From Corydoras sp. C115 (Eukaryota; Chordata; Actinopteri; Siluriformes; Callichthyidae), in contig JAFMOC010000087.1 in NCBI GenBank assembly GCA_019802505.1, positions 1,119,501 to 1,183,500 on the forward strand: a DNA stretch of 64,000 nucleotides, in the 5' to 3' direction. Positions 14,400 through 30,125 of the stretch are shown here, in pieces. Positions within the stretch are counted from its first letter, which is position 1; every line of letters starts with the position of its first letter. Made by a program: the position numbers and the translations under genes. The notes beneath the pieces are model-generated. The model saw only the letters and a program-made list of their open reading frames with translations, ran no database searches and was not told where the DNA came from.

Positions 14400-16403
14400 A
14401 CCTGTAACAACACCGTATCCATTTCCTATCTTTATAAATAAACAGGACCATCAACACCATTTCGTTATGTCTCTGCCACCCCTTCATTTTGCTCCCACCA
14501 TATTTCATACTCTGACATACAGGAAAGTTTGAATAAAAGACAGAACCGTAGCAAGCTGGCCAAGGTGAAATGCATGAGGGTTTCATAACACTATGACATA
14601 ACCCAAACCACTCACATCAAATTCATTTAAACCACAGATGAGATCAATTCCAATTCAGAAAGTGCACCAGAGTGCAAATAATTTACAAGAAAAGATGACA
14701 TCACAACACATGGGAAAAATAAGACTAGAGGCATTCTAAAAACCTGCACTGAAGTCATCATTACAGCTGTGAAATAATTATACAAATTCACTTAGGGTAA
14801 GGGCTTGATGTACAACAGTTTCACATGGTATGATAGCCACGGTCATGGTGACAGGATTGGCTGTATCGATATCAATTACACTGAGGATTATTAAACAGGG
14901 AATATTTTGTATCAGCAATAAGTAATTGACAGATTTATTATTAATATTCAATGTTCATTTCCTTGCCTGTATTCCCAGGGCTGAGAGGCAAATATGATAA
15001 ACCCTAAGCCACATATATAAGATATATAAGATAATGGAAGATAATGGATGGATGTACATTAAATATATATCAATGTTTCTACTCCGTTTCAGCAGTGTAA
15101 CTTGGTTGTTGTACTGGTTACTGCCTCGATGAACTGCTTTTAGATCATTAAGTCTTATGAAAAATGGATCAAGTAAATCTAACACCCCAACCAGGGCTAT
15201 AAAAAAACATCCTGCTCTGAAATAGCATCTGTTTAGTAATAGATCAAAAAAAAGATTTGTTTCAGTAGTGCATTTCAACATCAATTATCTTGAAAACCAT
15301 GTTATAAAATTAAAGATGAAGCTGATTTTGGAACTACATACATAGAGTAATGAAATATAAATACCACTACAGATCATTTGCATTAAAGAAATTCTCATAT
15401 GGTCTGCCCAAGAAATACTTCTAACGTCTGTCCATGAAAGAGCCAGAGCTATTTCATTTCCATTAGCCATAAAGCCTCAGGCTTAAAGAATCCCTACCAA
15501 AAATAAAGACATAAATACTGCAGAGATGCACAGATGTTGAGTCAAACTCAGAAAACAAGCCTCTGTATGTTCCAGGGCTGAACTGTATGGCAACTTAAAA
15601 GCTTTAGTCTAATTAACTCATATGCCAGAATGCAAGTTGACTTCTTCTCTGAGCTGGCAAGTAATCCAGTGTGTTAGATACTGAATTATCTAACAACTAA
15701 TTTAAGACTGACTGTTCATAGCTTTCATACATTACACTACTTTTCTAAAAGGGAAATTTTAGTATTTTGAATGTGGTCTGATGTTTTCATCTTTGTGTAT
15801 CCAAAATATTTTAAGTACAAATACAATGGGAAAAAATAAGTCCAATATGGAGTTTGATCATTGCTGCAAAATGCCAGTTTGATATATTATTCAGGAGTAC
15901 ACGGACTCATGCTGTTTTGGTGAGGAAACATGGTAAAGATCCCTACAAACATAGACATCTACAAACTTCCTTCAATAACTAACTAAGCTTTAGAAAATTA
16001 CTGTTTTTGCAATCACTGTGTTTCTTTTGATTGTTTTTATCTGGTTCAGATGTAGCACTCCAATCAGTAAACATAGTGGAAAAAGTGTGATGTAATACAG
16101 AAATTATGACAGTCACGTCAATATCTAAATTAATGGCAAAATATATAACCTACTGGTATTTAAGAAAGGACTTGTGCCAATTCTCCTTGGTGCCAAGTCT
16201 TACATCTGTAATTAATTATATATATACAATTTGTTTTGATTCAAAATCCTAACAGCAATATAAGATGTTTAATCACAGTTGGTAGGGAATTTGAATATGC
16301 ATTTTTTCCCTTTGCACTGTTCATTTCTGATGCTGCCTGTAGAGTCCTTACTATGTTGTAAAATAACAGTAAGAGCTTGACAGTGCCAGAAACACATGGT
16401 TCA

Positions 16404-16636
<233 letters not shown>

Positions 16637-17933
16637 ATTTTACAAATCTTCCTAGACTGCATGTATGCATTAGCCGGGTGCCATATATGGACTGTCGGAA
16701 TGACATATGAGCTGTCTAATTTGCATTTAGCTAATAATCCATTAAAATGTGGATGTTTTTGTGTCTGCCACTAAAAGACATGCTGTAATTTAAAGATTTA
16801 GTGCACAAGAGTTTGCTGTTTAGGCTGGAATTACATTTTCTTTTCACTGCATTCTAAAATATAATTTTTAATAAAACTTTGACTAAGTAGATGACTATTA
16901 CTCTTTAATTAGTCATGTCATTAATAATTATAGTATGTAAATAAAAATGCTTCAAGCTAAAATTTATGATAATTAAAAATATTCAAGCCCATCATTCTTA
17001 TCTACCATTTAGATAATGGCCTTATTTAACAACCTCTGTATTCACCACTAATCGATTGAATCTGCAACAGCATCAACTTAAACACTGCAGTCAAACCAAG
17101 GCTGTTTATTGATTACCACTGACAAACAAAATGCACCTTAAATATACTGTACAATATATTATCAGGTCATTATTATATGCTGGTATTCTTCATGATTGGA
17201 CATATAAATATACTTTAAATTTCCAGCTTATTAAAGGCATCAACTGTGAAAAAAAAAAAATTAACTTTTGAAAATTAGAATTGTCTACCATTTATAAATT
17301 ACCATTGTAACCAAATAATGACTCTTGCCTTTTGGTTTGCTAATTGTTAATGACGGGAATGATGCACAGTATAAGAACCAGTTGTTTCGTTTTAATGACT
17401 CTATTAATGAGTTGACTTGTTCATACTAGAAGTCCAGCACAACTGATTTATCCCTGTTTTGTTTTTCCTACGCTGAAGCATAATTTAAAATATGATGACA
17501 AACGGACAACAATGGAAAACTCTTAAATCAAAACTCCCAGCACGTCATAAACACAAAGTGATAAGCTGCTTGTGAAGGCAGTGCTAGTACTATAGTAAGC
17601 AACATAACATGCGACCTCACAAACAAGAATACAGAACATCTGACCTGGTGTCTAAAATGAGCAATAGTGCAACCACTTCCCATGTTTTCCAAACACTCAG
17701 CTTTACATAACACAAGCCTATGCTCTTATAACCAACAAACACAGATTTTAATTACATATTTGATTTGTAGATATGTATATGTCACACAGACACACAACTA
17801 CCTCTGAAGAAAGTTGAGCTGTATGAAGCATTTGAAGTCTTTGATTCCACCTGCCTCCCCTGACCCGGAGACCTCCTCCTCTTCCACCGCATCGCCGTAT
17901 GCATCCAAGAACACTATTGCATGCGCAAGCATT

Positions 17934-17934
17934 T

Positions 17935-17970
<36 letters not shown>
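17934..17970. repeat. (GC)n(AC)n microsatellite
   Basis: A GTGCGCGCGCGC run followed by about 11 AC units, a sequence type prone to Z-DNA. Confidence 0.9.
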
Positions 17971-20900
17971 CCCAGCCTATCCTCCCAAACTGAAACACAT
18001 TCGTACACAATCACAAGTCTGACTGTTGATTTCCCATGAGACTCAGAGTCCAGCAGGTAAGCTTGTCAATTCAAAAGACAGTGATATCTCCTCTAGTCAG
18101 TATTAGTGGAGTTAACTGCAAATCAGAGAAAGACAGAAAGGATGCCCCTGTAAGCATCTGCCACCATCCAATCCCAACTGCGTCTCTCTCGTCCTGCTCT
18201 CTCTCACTCTGTGTTATCATTTCCCTGACTCTTCATATACACTGCAGCAAATTCTGCAGCATCAGCACTGTACCCCAGCTCTACATGTACTCACCCACTG
18301 ATGATGTTGACAACTTTACACCATATTAAAAGCAAATAAACCAATAAATACTTATATACCACAACTGGTGTGGTTGATTATTTTAAGACATATAACATTA
18401 TTTAAGCAGCTGAATGACATAACTACATTAATTTAAGCATATCAAGCTTAAAATTAGCCACTTAAAATTATCTCACGTTAATATTATCCATGCATTACTT
18501 TCTTGGAAAAATTTTAATGTATATATGTAGTATTTTTGTGAATTCCTAGTGTGCAACAGTATTTAAAGTCATTAATGGAAGAATTATAGAATGTTAAAAT
18601 GAACTAAGACAAATATGCTATATATAAATCGGGGAGAATAATGTGCTATAATATACTATAAACTGTACCCATAAATCAGCAAGGATTACTGGCAAGGCAC
18701 ATCAGGCCCAAGAATCAGCACATTTACAGCAAACAACTTTTCACAGCATTCCAGTTAAATGATCCAGGTTCCTCAGGGACATGTGTCAATTTGAATTTGG
18801 GGTGCTGCGTCACGCTGCCATGTTTTTATTGGAGCCATATTGGTCTGTGCTGTTCATAGGAGCGATATATTAATGTTGCAGTCATATTGGTCAGTGGAAG
18901 CAAATTGTAAATGGATGCAGTTTATAACATCACCACTAGATTCCACTAAAATGCACCATGGAGTATATTTTGCTTGAACATATTTGTTTAAAAGCATTGA
19001 AAAAAATCACTTGGTATTTGACTTTGGTGTGTGTGCATTTTTAGGTTATAATAAGTGTTTTTTATTATTAGATTAGAATTATCAGTATCCAAAATTTAGA
19101 CCGACTACACACTGCCTTTTAGGATGTCAGAACCAAAGTCACTGAAAACATTGGTATAATCCATAATATTTTGTATTATTTAGTGTTTTGTATTATAAAA
19201 ACTTGTTAAAGTTTTTAGTCCATGATGTTCATCCTAAAAAATAATCATCAACTCAAACTGTGAAATAAAAAGTATAATCACATCTAAATCTAAAAAGATA
19301 TATATAATACTTGAAATGTTTAAATTTTTTGTTCCTCTTTACCATCATGACTTTATTAACTATAAATAATCCAGCTTTGGCAAAGAAGTAGACCAAGTAA
19401 GTTGGGTTGGGTACTTCATCAATACAATGATTCAGAACATACCGCAAACATTAGGTTTATGACTCAGGCCATCTCAGTCTTATTTCCTAACCTCATTCGA
19501 AACTCTGTTTTCAGAATTTTGTCTAATTAATTACATTATATTAGAGCGGCACAAAATTCAATCTGAAACAGCGTTATAACTTCTTAGCTATGTTTACTAA
19601 GGGTGGTTTTTGTTATGGAGCTAACAATAAATGTTTGCAGATTTTAATACGTAAAATGCTTAATTTGCAGTTTTCTCTCTCTCTATCTGTTCTGAAACCT
19701 TCCAGATGGTTGTAATAATTTTAATGGGATAATTCAGACAAAGCATCTTTATATCCCCCAAGTTCTGACATTACATAATTAAAACACCATTATGAGAATT
19801 AAGGCTAATGCGATTTTAGAATCCTTTTTGCAGCAGCTATCAATATACAGAGGAACAATGTTTTCATATTAAAAACTGTTAGTCTAGATAATACTAAAAC
19901 TAATACTCTGTGCCAATAATAATGCAGAAGTCAGTAAATCAGTAAGAGCAAACTGTCCATGTAACCCAAATACTGTTTTATCTTAATGCTGGAGGTTTCA
20001 GTGAATCAAGCACTCACCCAGTAAAATGTACTGACATAATGCAAATACTAAAATACTTGGACTGTGTTAAACTCATAAACTAAAACATCACACCCGAGCC
20101 AGGAAGATCATGCCAAAGTTTACACAGACCACAGGATCAAACACAAACAGAAAATACTACATGCTTACCACAATTTACTGACCTGTTTTTTGCCTGAACT
20201 CAATAATAAATGTATATTTTCAACTGAACATAACGTGAAGTACTGATGTGATTAAATTAAAATGTTTTAACACGCTGGTTAAGTGACATCGATTGTGCAA
20301 GGTTTGATTCCTCTGATTCACTCCCCTGAGAAGTTTTTCAGGAAATTATGTGATAAAATAGAAAATATATTATATTTCATAATTAGCAAAATAGAATTAT
20401 GTAAAGCATTTAAATAAACCTTACATTACTAACATTTAGAGATAGCAACATAGTTTATTTGAACTTCTATGTGTGTACCCTGAACCAGAATCCTATGGTG
20501 CCCTGACAACCTCCAACCCAGCTAGACATAGTTTTCTATATTGCTTTGCCACTCATTTTCATTTTCTCCTTTTATATTTTCATTCAGGATATTGTAGCAC
20601 AGCAGGCACCAGAAATTTCGGATGATGTCTTGACATTAAATTTAAGTTATAGGCCTTTACAACCTACATTCAACCAGATATCAACATCCACCTCCTCACT
20701 AGGGGGTAGTAAATGTGTGCTTGGCATTTCCCTGTATAGAGAACACTTCAGAACAGAACACAAATCCTTGTAGAGTAACACTAAATCATTAAAAGACTGA
20801 GAGTTGTGCATGTCATGCCTGTTTCATGGAAATTGCCTCTGAATTGTTTACCAAATGCACCAGCAGGGAATGCAGAGCATAAGTATCAAAGGATGCCAGG

Positions 20901-22917
20901 TCGAGTCTGGGTGGAGCTGAGTATCCCGGGGCATGCTGGAACATAGAGGTGCCTTCACACATACGGTCCCCATCATGCGAGCAGAATTAAAACCCAGTGT
21001 GAGATTTGAGAACCAGCACTATTTGTTCTCTTAGGTCCCACTCACACCTTACAGCCCACACTGAGTAATGAAACCTGCCAACTCGGAGCAAAACTATGAC
21101 TGTAGACATTCTTTAGAAGATGTAATCTACAAAGATTTCTTTTGAGAAAGATTTGTCAAAGCTTGACTTTTTGCAGTTGCTTTAATAACAACTATTCCCA
21201 ATATTTTGGCAGAATCTCATTTAACTTACTTGAACAAAATCCAATTATTCCTGGCCAAGGTGTCCCTATTTTGTCTCCATGTGGCATTTTAATTAGTTAA
21301 GCTTCAACTATCATTAGCCAGGCTGACTGCACAAATCATACCAGCTCTCTGTTGGCGATAACTGCTGGAATTCAAACTAGTGGTTATATTTGTTATTGCT
21401 TTCACATACTTTTTGGATACCTGAAATTTCAAAGGATTAAAAATCACTGCAGATACTTGATGTTATAAACTGATAAATCTGCTTCTTATTAAAAATTGTA
21501 CATTTATTATGAAAAAAATGTTCTGATGAAAGTCCATTCTGCTTATTCCACACTAGCAATTCCCCTGCAACCCCCTAAGGGGCCCACCATTAGATTTAAT
21601 ACCACTAGGCTAGATATACTGTTTGGGGGAAAAACATGTCAGTTATATAAACCCCCACATCCATATTTCTGTGCATATTCACAGTATATCTTAAGGTGCC
21701 TAAGGCAGAATAAAGGACCAGACTGACCATGCGCTTCTCCTCATCATGTTTCAGCTTTGTTTTGCTTTCTTGCCCCTCCCTTTAGACCATTCCCTTTCCT
21801 TGGCGGCGCTGAGTATGCGGCCATCTGGAAATAATTCCAGATCTATTACGACAGTCAGACTTGGCCTGTTTGTTGATTCTGACAAGGAGTTATTCTCCAA
21901 TTAGAAAGAAATTCTTTTTCCTGTTAACAGTGTATTAATACAACATGCCTAGTCAGAGACTGGAATCATTTCTTTCACACTGCAACCTTCCAGTGACAGA
22001 ACAAAGTCTATAGTAAATAACAAAAAAAATTAGTTTTGATTCCTTAATAGACCCCAAATGTAGTTCCCTACAGAACAAAACACTGAAAGAGGTTCCCAGA
22101 ACAATATATTACCAAACTCTTAACCTTAATGACATAAGGTTAGTTTCAAAATTGTTATTTGATATAATGGTAACATTAAGGTAGTATCCTACAGTTTAAA
22201 GCCAAATTTCACACTTCTTGTTAAATCTTTTGTTTTATTCAATTTAATGTATGTTTTTAATACATATTCTGGACCTTTACCATTTACATTTAACATATTG
22301 GCATTTTATATTTGTTTTATTTCACACCATGATTTTAAAATGTATTTCTTTGTGTCAGAATGATAAACGTCCAACATAGTTTTTTACACAACCTTCTGCT
22401 AAAGGTTTCTATACATGTTTGTAATTGTGTGTGTGGATCCAGGGGAAGTGAAACTATGCGCACTGCCAGTAGTAATGTAAGAAGAGTGAATAGAGTAAAC
22501 ATAACTTAATATCCATTGGGTCAGGGCTTGACTTTTCCATAGCCTGTCAAAATATGTATAAGGACAAGAATGGAAACAGCTTTTAGTAAGTAATGGAAAA
22601 CCTGATCCAGCAAGTACCATGCAAGATGGAAAGGGATGGTAATATCCCGGTCCAGCTGATGTACATTCCACTGTGCACTTCACACTTTTCATCATGTACT
22701 GCACCAGTGACGCATAAGAGAAGATCAAACACAGGTGTAATGACAATTTGATAAGCAGTCATTTCAGGGGATTTGAGGTAAGAGAACATCTCTGTTGGTA
22801 AAATGTGCTAACCACATGCCACCATGTTTTTAATTTATTCACTTAAAAATATAGATGCACGATGTAGTTCCTTAATTACAGACTGTGGTCCATCGGTAGT
22901 TTTCCTAAATTTTTTTA

Positions 22918-23062
22918 GTTCCTTTTATTCCATTCTCTGATGATAAGACCACCACATATCAGGTGTGTTCTGTGTGATGGAGGTGTGGCATGTGCTTCAG
23001 ACAAATCAGTGATACTGAAATGTTTGAACACCTTACTGACACTGGATTGTAATGACAATGTC
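22918..23062 (+). repeat. Hairpin-type interspersed fish repeat, diverged fragment
   Basis: Partial similarity: CATTCTCTGATGATAAGACC, ATCAGGTGTGTTCTG, and a CAGACAAATCAGTGATACTG segment in the same order as at 5735-6025. Confidence 0.4.
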
Positions 23063-23824
23063 CCGTGTGCACCGATGAATTATTATAGGATGATTACACA
23101 TTCCCGAACTATTAAATAACCAATCATTATTCTTTATCTCACCTTATCTTGACCATCCTCCTCAGTCACTCCAACCACCTGCATTTCCTCTCTTATCACA
23201 TCCATAAACCTCGCCTTTGGCCTTTCTCTCCTCCTTCTGTCTAGGGGTTCCTTCTTCCGCATCCCTCCTCATCCTCCAAACATCTTACTTGTGCCTCTAG
23301 TAACTCTCTAATAAACTCCTAATCTTGTCCATAATCCTAATTAGATTAACAGCATTTTCATCTCTAATACTTTTTATCTTTTGTTTTGTTCAGTTTGTTT
23401 ATTGTAGTAATATTCAATCGCAAAACATTTTGTTAAATGCAGCTAATCTTCATAATTACAATGTAGGTGGGTCAAAGTAATTTAAAGTATCCAAGAGAAG
23501 AAATCTTAATAATACAGCAGTAATTACGGACAATTAGTTATTCAAACAGTTTAACCGAATATACTAACGCTGCACATACTCTGCACAACTCTCCATATAT
23601 AATACACATGCATCTTGTCTTAACAAAAAAAAAAAAATTATAATTTTTTTTTTTTTTAAAACCCTGAAGAGTGTTATCCTCAGACTGATGGCTCTAAGAA
23701 ACATAATCATGTGACTTAGATGTTGATGCTGCAGCATAATCACATCCTCATTTTTTCAGGAACTGCAAACATATAGTTTAATTTCGATGCTTGTCTGGGT
23801 TTAGATGTTTTAATATCTAATACT

Positions 23825-24155
23825 GGGCGGCACAGTTGCTTAATGGTTAGCATGTTCTCCTCTCAGTAATGGGGATCCCAATCATGGTTGCGTTTCCATG
23901 TTCTCCTGTCCTCTAGGTTCTTCAGTTTCCTCCCACAGTCAAAAAACATGGATTCATGGTAAATTTAATGCTCTAAATTGCCCCATATTGTATGTATGTG
24001 TGTGTCTGTGTGAGTGAGTGTACCCAGAAATAGATTCCTTGGTGTATCTGCCCAGCACCTGAAATGTTCTCCCCTGAATTGGCATGGGGATCTCCCTCAC
24101 AAGCCTAGTAGACAATTAAAAAATAATGAATGAATGAATGAATGAATGAATGAAT
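23825..24155 (+). mobile_element. tRNA-derived SINE (family A) with (AATG)n tail
   Basis: GGGCGGCACAGTTGCTTAAT head, TTTCCTCCCACAGTC, GCCCCATATTGTATG, TATCTGCCCAGCACCTG and TCTCCCCTGAATTGGCATGG in order, ending in about eight AATG repeats (24124-24155). Confidence 0.75.
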
Positions 24156-25326
24156 ATCTCATACTTGTATTGTGATGTGTGATGTATCGAAAATGTGTTT
24201 ACTGCTGCTTTGCTGCTGTGTTACTCCTGGGGGTCTGGGGGATTTTGACAAAGTGATGAGATGTTGTTTTTTTCCTGGGTAAACCAGAGCCCCCACTGCT
24301 CCAACCCACCATCTGCTGAATCCCACCCCTTCTCACTGGTTACAAGAAAAAAATGTGTTTTTTTTGTGAATAAGTATAATACACAAACCTTTAACGACAT
24401 AACTATTGAAAGTGCTTTAACCTAATTCGGTTGGACCAGGAATATAACAGAACACTGTAGCAGTGTAAAATTAATGTTCCAGAGCTTGAGTGGGAGGACA
24501 GCTGTGCTGCAGAGCCATAAGTGTCATCAGTTCCAAAATGACAGACTCATCCACTAGAACAATCTGCATCGCAGCCCTGAATCCGACTGAGCCACATAAA
24601 CCGGAAAAACAAGTACTGTTCTGCACATGCTCAACCAAACGTCCTTGATACACACTCAAAAGGTACAAGGATATAATCCTTTATATGGTTTATTTTCTGA
24701 ATTCTCATGCAGAGGACGATAGCTGGGTGAAACCTGTGCGAACACATACACACAATACTCAGTAAAACCTTGTAAGAAATTTATATTTATCATCAATGTG
24801 GTACAAACTCAACAAAAGAGCACAACCACATAAATTCCGTTTCCCTTCAACAATCTGGTGCCGGACCTCCCACAGGAGAACTGAGAGAGAAAATGAGAAG
24901 GCTGTTGCAAAACTCTTGCTCTCAGTCTGTATGACAAATTATATTGCATCTTCAGGATGGAAGTTCAGGCAACACCCAAAAAATCGGAATTGTAAGCTGA
25001 GGCAATGCTAAACACAGCACAGCACTTCTCTGAATATGTTGTCATGGTTACTGGATTATAATACTCATCAAGGTAGCTGCATATCTCAAATAATATATAC
25101 ACAAACAAGTATTGATTACATCTACAACCACTTAAAAATGTCCATACACCATTAATGACATTATTGGAAAATGTCAAAAAAAAAAAAAAAAATGATGTAA
25201 AGTCCACTATATAATTGAAAAGAATGTGCTCACTTAACAGTCATACCTGTATGTTTTTTGGACCCTACTCCAAAACCATATGGAAGTGGAAGGAGTTGGA
25301 CTATCTATCTGAAGTATAATAGTTTA

Positions 25327-25462
25327 ATTCCTGAGTTGCCACAATGGGCTCTTAAGCAAGAACACTTGATCCTCATAACTCCAGGGATGCGCTCTGACCC
25401 CGTGCTCAATCAAGTTGGGATAGTGGTAAGTCACTTTGGATAAAAACGTCCATGAAATAAAT
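25327..25462 (+). mobile_element. V-SINE-like element (family B), 3' fragment
   Basis: GGGCTCTTAAGCAAGAACAC, CTCCAGGGATGCGCTCTGAC and the tail CACTTTGGATAAAAACGTCC. Confidence 0.55.
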
Positions 25463-27871
25463 AATTAATTAATATGAAGCAACCTGGACTCTAATCATAA
25501 AAATACAAAAGCTTACAGGTGAATAATTATAATCTTTACTTATGCAAGCTGCCTAAACTGGTGTTTCTTTGGCTGGTAATGAGCTGATTTGGATCAGGTG
25601 TATTGGAGCAGGGAAATCACCAAAGGCTTCCAAAAAAAGGTACAAGAGACCCCTGAATGTCTTTAATTAACAGTGTCTGTTAAGGCATCTACATAAACTG
25701 CACAGTGCAACGTTCGCCACTCTAAAGTTATCACTACTGCCGCGGTTTATTTCCACCTGTGATCCTCATACACTATACTACAACTGACAATTGCACACTA
25801 CTTTTGGACCTATAATCACCTCCAAATAATTAGAGCCCTCAAGATCCTAAGAAAAATAACTAAGGTTTTGAAGGGTTTAAGGCATTAAAACAAAACAGGA
25901 TTTCTACTGGTAATTAAACGGACTCGAACACCATTACTGCAAACAGATACAGAGCCAAGAGTGCAATGAATAAGAAAGATCACATGATTTGAATTAGAAA
26001 AAGCACATAAAGAGGGTAGCTGGTCAGAATGCCAAGACAGGATGTTGGTAAATGTGGCACCTGAATTTCTTCTTGGAAGAAAGGATCTCCTTCACGTTTT
26101 TAAAATGTAATCCAAGTTCTCTTTTCTTCTCTGTCTGGCTCACTCAGCATATGCTTATCTCCTTTTCTTCACCTCATTTTGGTTGCACTTTGGGGAATAC
26201 TATAGAGCTAGAGCTGTGAGATGGAATGTTGGAGACAGAGCCCATTTTGTCAAATTGAAAAGTTTCTATTTTTCTGTAGTAAAAAAACGACACAAAGATG
26301 AGGAAAATTACCTGAACATCAGTTATTCGTTTTATACAATATATGACCAAATGTACAGTATTTAGACATACTTTTATTTTAACATTCTATGTATTTGTAC
26401 TCATTAACTTGTTAGTATGTGACATTTTGTATTGTTTTGACAATGAAATACTTCCAATATTGCAGTAAAGCCAAGGGAAGTCTTTTCTCTTAGTGTACAA
26501 AGTCTCAATGTGATAATTCATAAATAAAATGTTTTAATTAATTTAAACAAATCTGGAACACAATTCAATTCTTTTGTAATACAGTAACCAATGCAATGCT
26601 CTCTGTTGTTCAAATTTCTATATTGGAGCATCCTGTCTTTTTTCTCCCTACAGAAAACACTCGAATCAGCCATACTGAACCTACAAAAAAGTTCAGGTTC
26701 AAATCCCGGCCTCCAGTCACATTCATCTTTAGTCCTATTTTTCTACCCAGCAAGATTCTTAAGGCCAGACTCCGGCCATACATTAAGACTTTTAAAATTT
26801 GGGTGAAACTCTCAACAAGTAAATCAAATCTCTCACACAAACACAGTTTAAAAATTAAAACATGAAGGTACTCTGTAACATGATGAACGCAAATTTAAGT
26901 ACATCTTCTGTGTCTTAACAACATGCCAAAATGATGCTATTAATAGAAAATTTAAATTGAAACTTAGACTACATACTGAAATGATCCCAGAAGCCCACAG
27001 CTTCATTTAAGAGCAGCTACACATTATTATAGTGAACAAAGCAGTCTGAGTCCAATTTCATCAATTGTCCTGAATCAGATTTAAATTATTAAAGTTCAAC
27101 TATATTCCACTTTATAGAAGTCTAAGCCTGAACCCTCAAAGAGCAAGCTGAAGTGACAGTGGCAAAAACAAAACACCTGATAAAGTTCAGTTGTTTAGTG
27201 TTAATAGTGAACACTTGTTATTTCTATTCATAATCTTTATTAGTCTCGTAATTGTGCTTTTGTTAAAACAATGATATAATTAATAAAATGTAGAAATAAT
27301 AAGCAGTGGTACTGGTTTTATATATTTGTTGCAAAGAAGTTCTATTCAGGTTAGTCCAATTCTTTGCTATGACAACACGGTTTTAAAATTGTGATGATTG
27401 TATTGTGAATGTCCTCTATATAAACAAAATCAATGTGTATACTTGCTTTTATTCTGCTTTGTTAAAACACCAGCAAGCATTACAAATTCCACTTTAATGT
27501 TGTCTGGGGGATCGAATTCTACATCTGGCAAAAAAAAGTTCCTAAAATCAAAGAAGACTGGAATGGAATACAAAAATCCATGGTATGAAAACTGTTCAAA
27601 CCATTATTAACTTATTTCCTATAGCAAGAATAAATGCTGGCAGCTTTATACTTTAGAAGATGATGAAACATGATGAGACACAGTACTTCAGCAAATATGA
27701 AGCTTTAAAAACAAAAAAACTTTAAAAACAAAACTGAGGACATAATTCTTCAGCATGAAAACTGTCAAAGTCAAAACACTGTACGGATGCCCTCATTTCT
27801 CATTCTGCTTGGAATAAACACCGGGATCCATAAGCAAACAACTTCAAACTGAGTTCAAACTGATGGAACTT

Positions 27872-27993
27872 TTGGTGATGCTGCCTGCCTTAGCCCCTCA
27901 CTTAACCCTCATTGCTTTAGTGTTCTGACCCCAACCAAGTTGGAATACTTGCACTTGCTTTGGATAAAAGTATGAGCTAAATGACCAAATGCA
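27872..27993 (+). mobile_element. V-SINE-like element (family B), 3' fragment
   Basis: ACCCTCATTGCTTTAGTG, then the tail CTTTGGATAAAAGTATGAGC and TAAATGACCAAATG. Confidence 0.6.
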
Positions 27994-28011
27994 AATGCAG
28001 ACAAAGTTCTA

Positions 28012-28190
28012 GATATGGGTGAATTGATATGGGTGTTGGGCTAGTGATCCCAGGTCCACTAATGCAGTTACCAATGCAGGCCCTTAAGCAAGGCCCATAA
28101 ACCACAGCTCCAGGGGTGTGAGCGATATGCCAACCCTGTGTTCTGACCCCAAACATTAGGTTGGGTACTTGCAAGTTGCTACATATAATT
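28012..28190 (+). mobile_element. V-SINE-like element (family B), diverged
   Basis: Plus-strand copy with AGGTCCACTAATGCAGTTAC, CCCTTAAGCAAGGCCC, GCTCCAGGGGTGTG and a TTGGGTACTTGCAAGTTGC end. The tRNA head is mostly lost. Confidence 0.6.
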
Positions 28191-28249
28191 TAAATATAAT
28201 ATAAACATTTAAAGCAACACTTAAAAAGATTGATACAATGTCAATTGCA

Positions 28250-28425
28250 ACTTGATGGTTTGGGTCAGAACACAGGGTTACATATAGAATTCCTGGAGCC
28301 ATGAGGGTTAATGGCTTTGCTCAAGGACCCACATTGGCAACATCAATGGATCTGGGGATTTGAACCCACAACCCTAGGATTGCTAGCCCAACTACCCAAC
28401 CACTTAGCCACCACTCCCATATATA
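28250..28425 (-). mobile_element. V-SINE-like element (family B)
   Basis: Minus-strand core and head (GCTCAAGGACCCACATTGGC, GGGATTTGAACCC, CCACTTAGCCACC). The tail is replaced by a CAACTTGATGGTTTGGGTCA segment shared with 31440, 31888 and 57661, marking a subfamily. Confidence 0.7.
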
Positions 28426-30125
28426 GATTTTAGAAATCATTTTTAATGGACGCATTCAGGCTGAGCGTATTTTTATTTGTCATATGAGAGGTTAAACTAC
28501 TAAAAATAATTAATAAGTTCTTACGATCATGATCTTTACCAGCAGTGTCAATAACTATAAAACTTTCTGTATATCAAATGAGATTAATGTTGAGGATAGG
28601 GTTGCAATCCATTTGTGGTGTATTTGGAACCCATTACCCTAAACCCACTAATGTGAATGTGATTTACATAATCTTAGGGCTGGTTTTACAGTGATGGCTT
28701 GTGTTAAAGTTATGAATAGGAATTTTGACATGGCATAATAACTCTCAATCCTCTACAACATAACCACAAACCTAAACTGCTCCTTTACCCCTTGTCCTCA
28801 TCGAAAACTGACACACAGGCTCCAGCGGGATGTGAACTCCAAATATCACACTGAGGAGGAAGGACTGTCCCTGCCAAATTATTTGCAGCTGATGGGGATC
28901 TACTTCCATTATCTTGAACTTGAACAATCAGGTCATGAGCCTAAACAAATAAAGTTGGTTACGCTCAAACAAACCTCAGACCTAATTTTCATTACTGTGT
29001 TTTTACTGTGGTTTACCATGGCAGCTGGATCTAAAGGTATAAACACAAACTTTGGATTACAGGCAAAGTTAAACAGGCACATCCTCTACTAAGACAAAGG
29101 AAGTGGACTGGGGAAAAAGTCTGCTCTTCTTCAGCTTAGCAACACACAGCAGTGTAGGAGGTGCAAGCATGAAAGTATGCCAAAACTGTGGAGCAGAAAC
29201 TAAAAAGAAGGAAGAAAAACAAGCAATTAACCTGACAGATGAACTTGGTGGAGACAACTATACTACAAGGACTAGCCAGAGCGGTTTGTTTGCTGATAAT
29301 TACAGTCTCACAAGAGGTTCATTCAGTCAGAGGTTCGATTTTTGGATCGCTGTCCAGTAACCTCGGTGGTGACATAGTTTTCTCTTGTTTGGCTGAGTGA
29401 ATCTCCTGATTGTACGGACCTCTATAGCCAGCATAAAATCTTTTGTGGGCCCATAATACAGACTTGTGGCACTGATTTCTCGCTTTCTGTTTTTGTTACA
29501 ATGGGAATCTACAGAGAAATGGGAGATCTTGGCAGCTCAGCACTTTATGACTATACTATATGCAGCGTGCAGAGGGTAAAGCTATATTTTTTTTCTGCCA
29601 GACAACTCAAATGTACATGTTAATACACACTGGCCAATTTATTAGGTACTACTATTTGTTACTACATGCTTCACTAACACTTACTTAGCATTTTTTTTTT
29701 TTTTACATCAGATGTTGGTGAAAGAGATGTGTTTTCAATTGTTTCTAAAAGATGCCAAGTGACTGGCCAAACACTCCAGCCAAGGTCTTTGAAAAACCCA
29801 TTGTCATAATCAACCATGAAAAATGTCCAATCAACAGCATCCTATGCACACTGATAAAGGACTAAAGGGTGACTAATGAATTCTACAACTATGAGACACA
29901 TGTTCTGATGTTACATTAACAAGGTAAAGCAAAAAGATAGCTGTGTCTGAAAAGTGCACAATGCATGAATATGGTTGCAAAAAAACCCAGATTTGCAGCC
30001 CTGTCTGATCCACTTGCACACATGAGTGTAACATACTACCACCACCACCACATCTGAAAATTATCCACAACCTAAAAACATGAATCTAACTATTAAAAAC
30101 GAGTCAATATGACTACCCAAGTATG